Below are positions 6,889-11,796 of a DNA stretch of 11,796 nucleotides, piece by piece. Under the pieces are notes generated by a model that was given only the letters and a program-made list of their open reading frames with translations, was not told the DNA's origin and did not search any database. Made by a program: the position numbers and the translations under genes. The stretch is from positions 1 to 11,796 of the forward strand of contig JAJZDL010000075.1 of NCBI GenBank assembly GCA_021851465.1, given 5' to 3'. The first letter of the stretch is position 1, and every line of letters starts with the position of its first letter. Source of the DNA: Acidobacteriota bacterium (lineage in GTDB: Bacteria > Acidobacteriota > Terriglobia > Terriglobales > Acidobacteriaceae).

Positions 6889-7851
6889 ATGGAAATGCCG
6901 AAAACCCTAATCGAAGCAATCAGATGCTTCTCGGACGCTCAGACCTGCATCAACGCAGTCGCCTATCTGCGATGGGAAGATGGTAGCCCGGTATGCCCGA
7001 AGTGCAAAGCTGCCCAGACTGGGAAAAAAAATCACTACTGGCTGAAAACTCAGGCCCGGTGGAAGTGCTATGCGTGCCGCAAGCAGTTCAGCGTCAAGGT
7101 TGGCACGATTTTCGAGGATAGCCCGATTGGTCTGGATAAGTGGCTAACGGCTCTCTGGCTGCTCGTGAACTGCAAAAACGGTGTGTCGTCGTATGAGGTT
7201 TCGCGTGATCTGGGAATCAGCCAGAAGGCCGCATGGTTCGTCTTACAGCGTCTCCGTCACATCCTGAAAGATACGACGGTGGTTCCGATGAAAGGCCCTG
7301 TAGAGGCCGACGAATCGTTCCACGGCGGGAAGCCGAAAAACATGCATCGTTCGCGCCGCCTCAAACAGAAGCTGGCCCTGAATGGCTATGCCGAAAAGAC
7401 GGCGGTATTCGGAATACTGGACAGGGAGACGCGCAAGGTTCGCGCTCAGGTAGTGCCGAACGTAAAGCGGGAGACGCTACAGAAAGCCATCCTAGACCGC
7501 GTGGGATTTGGCTCGACTGTCTATACGGATGGATGGTCGGGGTATGACAGGCTGGCCGAGAGTGGATTCATCCATGAAACGGTGAACCATGTCGAGGAAT
7601 ATGTGCGCGGCCAAGTTCATACTCAGGCCATCGAAAATTTCTGGTCGCTACTCAAGCGAGGATTGAATGGCACCTACGTTGCGGTGGAGCCGTACCACAT
7701 GGATCGCTATTTGGATGAGGCCATGTTCCGGTTCAACCACCGCATCAATCATACCGATTCGAGCCGCTTCGTTCAGGCTCTCTCGCAGGTCGTAAACCGT
7801 CGCCTTACCTACGCAGAGTTGACGGGTAAGGAGGCAGCCTCACAAGCCTAA
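6889..7851 (+). CDS. IS1595-family transposase (ISXO2-like DDE domain)
   Basis: The 320-residue product has an N-terminal zinc ribbon with CPKC (Cys36, Cys39) and CYAC (Cys60, Cys63), typical of IS1595-family transposases. A helix-turn-helix-like segment follows at about 97-124 (VSSYEVSRDLGISQKAAWFV). The ISXO2-like catalytic domain has EADESFHGGK (Asp141), VYTDGWSGY (Asp214) and H-TQAIENFWSLLKRG, with the third catalytic position at Glu249/Asn250. The reading frame is intact and of normal length. AAGGTGA (6876-6882) precedes the ATG at 6889 by six bases; the ATG at 6895 is an alternative start. Its role is excision and insertion of the element through the 25-bp ends. Its TAA overlaps the stop codon of the last cargo gene on the other strand by four bases. 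Confidence 0.95.
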   Translation: MEMPKTLIEAIRCFSDAQTCINAVAYLRWEDGSPVCPKCKAAQTGKKNHYWLKTQARWKCYACRKQFSVKVGTIFEDSPIGLDKWLTALWLLVNCKNGVSSYEVSRDLGISQKAAWFVLQRLRHILKDTTVVPMKGPVEADESFHGGKPKNMHRSRRLKQKLALNGYAEKTAVFGILDRETRKVRAQVVPNVKRETLQKAILDRVGFGSTVYTDGWSGYDRLAESGFIHETVNHVEEYVRGQVHTQAIENFWSLLKRGLNGTYVAVEPYHMDRYLDEAMFRFNHRINHTDSSRFVQALSQVVNRRLTYAELTGKEAASQA

Positions 7852-8042
7852 GCCCGGTCCTTTGCGGGGGCGTAAACGAATCGAGTATGACGCGAAGGCT
7901 TCGTTAATTTCGACGCCTCAATTGCGGCGCGGGAGGAAGCCGGGCTGGCGGAAACAACCCTACGAAGAGCATCCGTAAACCTGTCCGCCTCAATAGAATT
8001 GGCGTATGCTTTAGTTGACGGTGGAAGCAGTGGCTTCGACAT
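7848..8042 (-). CDS. small cargo protein of 64 residues, unknown
   Basis: The frame gives 64 residues starting MSKPLLPPSTKAYANSIEAD, with a helical middle (RFTDALRRVV) and a basic tail (KPSRHTRFVYAPAKDRA). A perfect TAAGGAGG (8053-8046) precedes the ATG at 8042, though its 3-base spacing is shorter than usual. The start overlaps the last 32 bases of the upstream cargo gene, which suits translational coupling. The TAG overlaps the transposase TAA by four bases, tail to tail. I do not recognise the family, and cytoplasmic location is only assumed because no hydrophobic segment is present. The caveat is that TAAGGAGG is also what codons for Pro-Lys-Glu-Glu in the overlapping gene happen to spell, so the match may be fortuitous. 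An ATG at 8099 would extend it by 19 residues but has no comparable signal. Confidence 0.5.
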   Translation of the reverse strand: MSKPLLPPSTKAYANSIEADRFTDALRRVVSASPASSRAAIEASKLTKPSRHTRFVYAPAKDRA

Positions 8043-8466
8043 TTTCCTCCTTAGGAAGGTAAACGATGTTGAAGCAAGTGGAACCCTGTTCGGTTTCATT
8101 TCCCTTCAAAAATACCTTTATATCAACTTTGCCAGCTTTCCAGATGGGCAGTGATCGCACGTTTATCCGCACTCTTATTTGCGTCCGCTCTGGGTCAATC
8201 GCCACGAAAGTATGTTCGTTCTCAAGAAAAAGAGTTCCGTCAGGAGCAAACACACGAATGACTTGGGTAAAAGGATGTCCCGTTTCACCGATCTGAGGTT
8301 CCCACAGAGTAAAAACACTCCACTGATTTGGTGCAATTGCCCGGTCAGGTAATGGGGCGTCCTGGAGGCGGAATTGCATGGCCTCAAAGATGCCGATTAG
8401 CGAAACGGGGCCATCCTGATCGTATATAACTTTCTCGCACGCGGTAATGATCTTCAGTTGAGGCAT
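8011..8466 (-). CDS. cargo protein, DUF6941-like, unknown function
   Basis: The 151-residue product has no signal peptide or membrane segment. It is rich in predicted beta strands. It begins LKIITACEKVIYDQDGPVSL-IGIF and continues with blocks such as PFTQVIRVFAPDGTLF and LPIWKAGKVDIKVFL. This resembles my recollection of DUF6941 proteins (short sandwich-like proteins with a 'D...G..SLIGIF' start); that match is from memory and uncertain. GGAGG lies ten bases before the ATG at 8466, and the previous gene's TAG ends two bases upstream, so the two are surely co-transcribed. It is the third gene of the cargo operon. A role as partner or immunity factor of the toxin-like protein is possible, but nothing in the sequence demonstrates it. 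Confidence 0.8.
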   Translation of the reverse strand: MPQLKIITACEKVIYDQDGPVSLIGIFEAMQFRLQDAPLPDRAIAPNQWSVFTLWEPQIGETGHPFTQVIRVFAPDGTLFLENEHTFVAIDPERTQIRVRINVRSLPIWKAGKVDIKVFLKGNETEQGSTCFNIVYLPKEENVEATASTVN

Positions 8467-8468
8467 GG

Positions 8469-8816
8469 CTATGCCGCCTCCGCAAGATCGGGGTAGGGAT
8501 TGGATGATATTGCGGGTTCCCTAGGGGATGCTCCGCATAGGACGAAATTAGGACTCGGAGTAGGGCCTCCAAACGTAACTGCGCTCGCGTAGGGAAGCGG
8601 AACCCCCGCTATTGATAACTGGAACCACGCATTCCACGTTAGGGGAGGTTCGTTGAAGAACCACTTCGCTCCCGTGGAAATCCAGTACTGGCGCAACTGC
8701 GCATGGTTCATTAGTTCGTCGTCAACACCGAACTCGGTACCACAGCACGGGCATATATTGTAGTCGCTTGCAGCATCAGGCATCTTGTCATAAAAGCAGA
8801 CAGGGCATGTAAACAT
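8469..8816 (-). CDS. cargo protein with CxxC...CPCC zinc-binding-type motif
   Basis: The 115-residue product starts MFTCPVCFYDKMPDAAS and has Cys4/Cys7 paired with ICPCCGTEFGVDD (Cys22, Cys24, Cys25), a probable zinc site. A motif follows of the type R-x-x-WI-x-x-G-x-x-WF (about 42-53), with PP-x-x-W just after. Small proteins with this layout are common in Firmicutes and elsewhere, often near polymorphic-toxin genes, but their function is not established to my knowledge. The tail beyond residue 75 is Pro/Ser/Gly-rich. The ATG at 8816 follows GAGGTGAGA, a good ribosome-binding site, and overlaps the upstream stop as TGATG. An upstream start at 8837 would add MCRGEIL but lacks such a signal. 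Confidence 0.85.
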   Translation of the reverse strand: MFTCPVCFYDKMPDAASDYNICPCCGTEFGVDDELMNHAQLRQYWISTGAKWFFNEPPLTWNAWFQLSIAGVPLPYASAVTFGGPTPSPNFVLCGASPREPAISSNPYPDLAEAA

Positions 8817-9163
8817 CAGAATCTCACCTCGGCACACTTGGACAATACAAACCCTAGTGGCCCTCCCTTTCTCTGCACAGCCATGGCAGATCGAGGGAAG
8901 TACGTTGCAATAGTATCTCCGTTATAAGCGGCTCCAAAATACAATGTGGAGCCTTCCAGCCTGTTGCGATCGCGCCTTCCGTGGGGCGAGGTACATTCGT
9001 ATATGTCGGCGGTAATCGCCTTCGACATGAACTCGTCTGCCATACGCTCATATTCAGCCTCAGACGTAGCGCCGAACTTGTGCCCATGCTTCAAAAAGTG
9101 GCTGGACAACTTGAATGCGTCTGCGAAAGGCACGTCGATAAATATACACATAACATTCAACAT
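8816..9163 (-). CDS. toxin-like cargo protein, BECR-type RNase domain of polymorphic toxins (probable)
   Basis: The 115-residue product contains HFLKHGHKFGATSEAEYERM at about 22-41 and, after a gap, LYFGAAYNGDTIATYFPRS at about 74-92. This pairing (H-x-x-KHG-x-x-FGA-x-x-x-x-EY, then strands ending NGD-I-x-T-Y/F-x-P) is what I know from C-terminal toxin domains of CdiA/Rhs proteins with a barnase/EndoU/colicin-D/RelE-like fold, mostly RNases. A short extra tail follows residue 92. No secretion or membrane segment is visible, so as it stands it would act in its own cytoplasm. No good ribosome-binding site precedes the ATG at 9163 or the next ATG at 9151. The frame is open for 26 further codons upstream (starting PTKHFPRAAKESWESNK), up to a TAA inside the inverted repeat. 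Its stop overlaps the next gene's start (TGATG). Domain identity is from pattern recall. Confidence 0.7.
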   Translation of the reverse strand: MLNVMCIFIDVPFADAFKLSSHFLKHGHKFGATSEAEYERMADEFMSKAITADIYECTSPHGRRDRNRLEGSTLYFGAAYNGDTIATYFPRSAMAVQRKGGPLGFVLSKCAEVRF

Positions 9164-9237
9164 GCGACCACTATTTGATTCTAATCGCAGCTTGTTGGAT
9201 TCCCATGACTCTTTAGCGGCACGCGGGAAATGTTTAG

Positions 9238-9262
9238 TGGGTTAGTCAAGGTATTTATTGCC
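9238..9262 (-). repeat. right terminal inverted repeat (25 bp)
   Basis: Exact reverse complement of 6824-6848. Read inward on the minus strand it offers the same TTGACT hexamer, but no -10-like sequence follows at 16-18 bases. It also supplies the TAA (9244-9242) that closes the toxin-like frame upstream. Confidence 0.96.
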
Positions 9263-9270
9263 GAGGCAAA
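9263..9270. repeat. target site duplication, right copy (GAGGCAAA)
   Basis: Identical to 6816-6823. Together the two copies show that 6824-9262 moved as one unit, cargo included. Confidence 0.95.
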
Positions 9271-9461
9271 GTATAGAGAACAGAGAACCTGTGCGTAAGC
9301 CGATTGGATTCAAAGGCTTGCGGGGTGGTTGGGCCGCCAAAGTATTCAATGCATAGGGGTTACGGGTAAAGTATCTACTATCAAGGGCTTATTCCGCCCT
9401 TGGGTGGGGTTTGAGGCATCTCTGGCGATGGGTCGGCTGTCACCTCCACCGAAAAAATGCG

Positions 9462-9490
9462 GGGATTCTTCGCTGCGCTCAGAATGACAA
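9462..9490. repeat. interspersed ATTCT...AGAAT repeat, copy B
   Basis: It reads GGGATTCTTCGCTGCGCTC then AGAATGACAA. It differs from copy A at one position in the centre (GCTGC for GCTTC). Confidence 0.75.
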
Positions 9491-9504
9491 GGCGCAGGGG
9501 ATGC

Positions 9505-9546
9505 GGGGATTCTTCCCCTTCGGCAGGCCCAGGGTCAGAATGACAA
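9505..9546. repeat. interspersed ATTCT...AGAAT repeat, copy C (long centre)
   Basis: Same ends as copy B (GGGATTCT and TCAGAATGACAAG), but the centre is longer: TCCCCTTCGGCAGGCCCAGG. The outer ATTCT/AGAAT arms are kept while the loop is exchanged. Confidence 0.7.
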
Positions 9547-9557
9547 GTCTCAAGCAA

Positions 9558-9608
9558 GCTGCGCTCAGAATGACAATTCTCAAAGGATGCTGCGGTCAGA
9601 ATGACAAG
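9558..9608. repeat. two partial copies of the repeat (D and E)
   Basis: AGCTGCGCTCAGAATGACAA at 9558-9577 and GCTGCGGTCAGAATGACAAG at 9589-9608 keep only the 3' half of the unit. The region 9462-9608 is thus a cluster of four copies with unequal spacing. Confidence 0.65.
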
Positions 9609-9625
9609 GCGTAAATCTTCGGTGA

Positions 9626-9650
9626 GAGAACTGTCTCTGGACAGGTTCTC
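9626..9650. repeat. strong imperfect inverted repeat (hairpin)
   Basis: GAGAACTGTC (9626-9635) pairs with GACAGGTTCTC (9640-9650) through ten base pairs, one bulged G and a 4-base loop. No T-run follows on either strand, so a simple intrinsic terminator is unlikely. Role unknown. Confidence 0.55.
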
Positions 9651-9714
9651 AGGGGCAGAAGGACGATTCAATTTCGATCTACAGTTCCATTCTACCAAGC
9701 GGAGGGAAACTACC

Positions 9715-9789
9715 ATGCCAACTATTTTTCGAAGGCAAGCGGTTGTTTATGTTGAGGATGCGGCGATTTTACCGCCCCAGTGGGCTTGA
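9715..9789 (+). CDS. possible 24-residue small protein
   Basis: The ATG at 9715 follows GGAGGG by about nine bases and opens 24 codons (MPTIFRRQAVVYVEDAAILP...) to a TGA at 9787-9789. Apart from the ribosome-binding site nothing supports it. It could be a remnant of a longer gene broken by the repeats, or chance. Confidence 0.2.
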   Translation: MPTIFRRQAVVYVEDAAILPPQWA

Positions 9790-9870
9790 CACGGCGAGTT
9801 TGGCCGGAAAACGGAGGAAGATTCTCTTCGATTCCTGCGATTGCCCTGGGCGCGCCGCAAGAACAATGCG

Positions 9871-9900
9871 GGGATTCTTCACTCCGTTCAGAATGACAGG
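9871..9900. repeat. interspersed ATTCT...AGAAT repeat, copy F
   Basis: It reads GGGATTCTTCACTCCGTTC then AGAATGACAGG. Two paired-looking changes in the centre relative to copy B leave the outer arms intact. It lies about 175 bases before the start of the membrane-protein gene. Confidence 0.72.
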
Positions 9901-10074
9901 CGCGACGGGTGAGGGCGAAGACAGGCGACGGAGAGATGCAGGGCAGTTGCGGGCCATCCAGGGACGGTCGGGCACGAGGGTAGTATACGGAGCGCTTCGG
10001 GGTGCGAGGCGCGTGGCATAAAACGATTGCGCCCGACGGCTTGAACCTCGCACGGAGCAGCGTGAGCGGCGATA

Positions 10075-11796
10075 ATGGCTGGCGGGGGTGCGACTGGTTT
10101 GGCGCTGAGCGCGTTGACGTGGGGAGATATCTTCGGCTGTCTGCGCTGCGTGGTGGCGTTTGCGGCGGTGCTGCTTGCGCCGGGGTACTGCGTGGGGTGG
10201 GCGTGCGACGTGTTGGAGTTTCGCGGACGGACGGCCGGCGAGCGGCTGGCGTGGGGCGTGGCGCTCTCGTTCGGCGGGATGACTCTTGTGTCGGTATTGC
10301 TTGCGAAGTATCTGTCGCTGACGGCGGTGTGCGGGCTTGCGGGTGTCTGCGCTTTGGGGTTTGTGGGGATTGCGGCGTGGGAGGCGTGGCTGCGGCGGAA
10401 GGTTGGGTGCGCGGGCCAGTGGAACCGGGTGGGCGTTTGGGTTGCGGCGGCGTGGGTGTTGTTTGTGGTGGGCGAGCTGGTGGACGTTGGCATGGGCGGA
10501 CGGCTGTACTTCAGCGTGACGGTCTTCGACCATGCGCTGCGCACGGCGTTTGTGGACGCGGTCGCGCGCACGGGCGTGCCTCCGGTGAACCCTCTGTTCT
10601 GGCCGGGCCATGCGGCGGCGATGCGCTACTACTATTTTTGGTATGTGTCGACGGCGGTGGCCGCGCGGCTGGCGGCAGCGACGGCGCGGCAGGCGACGAT
10701 CGCCAGCGCGGCGTGGGCGGGGTTTGGGCTGGCGGCGATTGTGGGGCTGTATTGCAGGAACTTTCTGGAGGATGGGGCCGGCGTGCAAGCCCGGATTGGG
10801 GAACCGGGATGTGGGAGTGGGACAGCCGCTTTATCGAGGAGTGGCGTTCCGCGGCTGGCGGTGGCGCTTGGGCTGCTGGCGGTGACTGGGTTGGACATTC
10901 TGCCGGTGTTGGCGAAGGCGCTGCTGCGGATGCCGACCGATGGAGACATGGAGTGGTGGTCTGGGGCGCAGGTGTCGTCGTGGATGGACACAGTGCTGTG
11001 GGTGCCGCACCATGTGGCGGGGCTGGTGTGCTGCCTGCTGGGGTTCCTGCTGGTGTGGATGTCGAAGGGGCTTGGCAGGGGGCGGCGCGTGGGATGTGGA
11101 GCGATTGCGGGAGTGGCGTTTGCCAGTGCGTTTGGACTTTCGACGTGGGTTGCGATGGCATTTGCCATGACGATGGCGGCGTGGCTGTTGTGGGCGGTGG
11201 TTTGGGAGCCGGGTTCGCGGGGGCGCGCGACGGTGTTGCTGCTGGCGGGGGCGGTTGCGGCGGTGGCGTTGATGCCGTATCTGGCGGAGCTGCGCGGGGA
11301 GGAATCGGCTGTGGTGGCGCAGGCATCGCCGGGGACAGGCGGGGCGCGCGGGATCAGGGCACAGGCCAGCGGCGGATCGGTTGCCGACAACGCCGCGCAC
11401 CTTCTGCGCCTAGGGGTGCGGCAGATCATCCCGACGGAGAGCGTGCAGGGGATTGGCTGGGTTGCGCGGCTGGCGCGGAGGCATCCGACGATGGAGGGCG
11501 TGGGTGTGGGGCTTGTTCTGCTGCTGCCGGGGTACTTTGTGGAACTGGGGTTCTATGGGCTGGTGTTGGCGATGGCACTGCGGGCGATGCGCAGGCGGTG
11601 GCTCGACGAGGCGGGGCGGACGGCGGCGATGCTGGCTGTGGCGGGGCTGACGGTCTCGACGTTTCTGCGCTCGTCGATTGTGGCAAACAACGATTTTGGG
11701 ATGCGGTCGATTTTGATTGCACAGTTTTTTCTGCTGCTGCTGGGGGTGGTGTGGTGGGAGGGCGGGTTGGACGGGCGCGGCGCGGCAATGGCAACG
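10075..11796 (+). CDS. polytopic membrane protein, GT-C glycosyltransferase-like (partial, runs off the window)
   Basis: The frame is open from the ATG at 10075 to the window edge (574 codons), and a TGA at 10063-10065 in the same frame fixes this as the first start. Third positions are overwhelmingly G or C. About twelve hydrophobic segments are visible, for example around residues 20-42, 60-80, 82-102, 118-136, 207-227, 260-280, 312-329, 341-377, 386-401, 475-500, 518-530 and 545-561. An early extracytoplasmic-looking loop holds FDHALRTAFVDAV then GVPPVNPLFWPG and MRYYYFWY (about 151-190). The Asp-His followed by G-x-P-x-x-NP and a Tyr/Trp-rich helix recalls lipid-linked-sugar glycosyltransferases of the GT-C fold. 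A late NNDFGMRS (538-545) also looks conserved. Family and substrate are unproven. The ribosome-binding site is weak (GTGAG, eight bases upstream). Confidence 0.75.
   Translation, partial: MAGGGATGLALSALTWGDIFGCLRCVVAFAAVLLAPGYCVGWACDVLEFRGRTAGERLAWGVALSFGGMTLVSVLLAKYLSLTAVCGLAGVCALGFVGIAAWEAWLRRKVGCAGQWNRVGVWVAAAWVLFVVGELVDVGMGGRLYFSVTVFDHALRTAFVDAVARTGVPPVNPLFWPGHAAAMRYYYFWYVSTAVAARLAAATARQATIASAAWAGFGLAAIVGLYCRNFLEDGAGVQARIGEPGCGSGTAALSRSGVPRLAVALGLLAVTGLDILPVLAKALLRMPTDGDMEWWSGAQVSSWMDTVLWVPHHVAGLVCCLLGFLLVWMSKGLGRGRRVGCGAIAGVAFASAFGLSTWVAMAFAMTMAAWLLWAVVWEPGSRGRATVLLLAGAVAAVALMPYLAELRGEESAVVAQASPGTGGARGIRAQASGGSVADNAAHLLRLGVRQIIPTESVQGIGWVARLARRHPTMEGVGVGLVLLLPGYFVELGFYGLVLAMALRAMRRRWLDEAGRTAAMLAVAGLTVSTFLRSSIVANNDFGMRSILIAQFFLLLLGVVWWEGGLDGRGAAMAT

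Larger units (their letters stand above)
6824..9262. mobile_element. IS1595-family transposon with cargo operon (2439 bp, complete)
   Basis: Both ends are visible. Perfect 25-bp inverted repeats lie at 6824-6848 and 9238-9262, flanked by an exact 8-bp direct duplication GAGGCAAA (6816-6823 and 9263-9270). Eight-base target duplications and ISXO2-like transposases are hallmarks of the IS1595 family, some members of which are known to carry passenger genes. The transposase is on the plus strand. Three or four short genes fill the rest on the minus strand, in a tight operon that points toward the transposase. The element looks lower in GC than the flanking chromosome. Perfect repeats, perfect duplication and an intact transposase suggest recent insertion and possible activity. 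It interrupts intergenic DNA, not a gene. Confidence 0.95.
9271..10074. other. repeat-rich intergenic region
   Basis: About 800 bases without a convincing gene of normal length. From left to right I see a hairpin CAAGGGC-TTATTCC-GCCCTTG (9382-9402), a cluster of repeat copies (9462-9608), a bulged 10-bp hairpin (9626-9650), a possible 24-residue frame (9715-9789) and a further repeat copy (9871-9900). Neither hairpin is followed by a T-run. The longer open frames here translate repeat units and are not credible proteins. Confidence 0.6.

Noticed and set aside
8946..9245. 99-codon plus-strand frame antisense to the toxin-like gene
   Set aside because: It lies opposite a gene with a recognisable domain and tight operon overlaps, and has no motif of its own.
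9462..9608. Possible CRISPR array
   Set aside because: Repeat units differ in length and sequence, spacing is irregular, there are no uniform spacers, and no cas gene is present.
9381..9716. Minus-strand frame with phrases such as VILSAAKNP
   Set aside because: It translates the interspersed repeats, a known source of false proteins in Acidobacteriota genomes.
9769..11429. Several minus-strand frames antisense to the membrane-protein gene
   Set aside because: They are Pro/Arg/His-rich products of high GC; the plus-strand frame gives a coherent polytopic membrane protein over the same DNA.

Overview
The window is GC-rich bacterial chromosome with strong G/C bias at third codon positions. Its intergenic gaps hold degenerate copies of a repeat whose core is ATTCT-(centre)-AGAAT, read as GGGATTCTTCGCT..GCTCAGAATGACA. 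Repeats of this kind, with spurious translations such as 'ILRFAQNDK' and 'VILSAAKNP', are familiar from Acidobacteriota of the Terriglobia/Acidobacteriaceae type (Granulicella, Edaphobacter, Terriglobus). The GspF-like gene, the long FAD oxidoreductase and the multi-PAS kinase fit that assignment, but it is inference from pattern, not a database match.

Layout. Positions 1-188 hold the 3' end of an unrecognised gene. A repeat-bearing gap follows, then a type II secretion/type IV pilus inner-membrane protein of the GspF/PilC family (427-1632, minus). Divergent from it is an FAD-dependent oxidoreductase of the amine-oxidase/protoporphyrinogen-oxidase-like group (1843-3624, plus). It converges, 9 bp apart, on a cytoplasmic GAF-PAS-PAS-PAS hybrid-less histidine kinase (3634-6144, minus). 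A tRNA-Leu(GAG) gene with encoded CCA (6452-6536, minus) and an extended -10 promoter come next. From 10075 to the window edge is the start of a large polytopic membrane protein with GT-C-like features.

The most interesting object lies between the tRNA and the membrane protein: a complete, apparently recent transposon at 6824-9262 (2439 bp). It has perfect 25-bp terminal inverted repeats and an exact 8-bp target duplication (GAGGCAAA). The plus strand encodes an IS1595-family (ISXO2-like) transposase. The minus strand carries a tightly packed cargo operon of probably four small genes. The first resembles the C-terminal RNase domain of polymorphic (CdiA/Rhs-type) toxins. The second is a small CxxC...CPCC zinc-binding-type protein, the third a DUF6941-like protein, and the fourth a 64-residue protein that meets the transposase tail to tail with a 4-bp overlap. 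The toxin frame stays open upstream of its first ATG as far as the inverted repeat, so the cargo may be a captured C-terminal toxin module with candidate immunity genes. The element has visibly lower GC than its surroundings.

The left end is also elegantly arranged. The transposase -35 box lies in the inverted repeat. A subterminal inverted copy of the repeat overlaps the transposase ribosome-binding site. Read-through transcripts could therefore fold and hide that site, while transcripts from the element's own promoter could not. This is the logic known for IS10/IS50 and is proposed here from sequence only.
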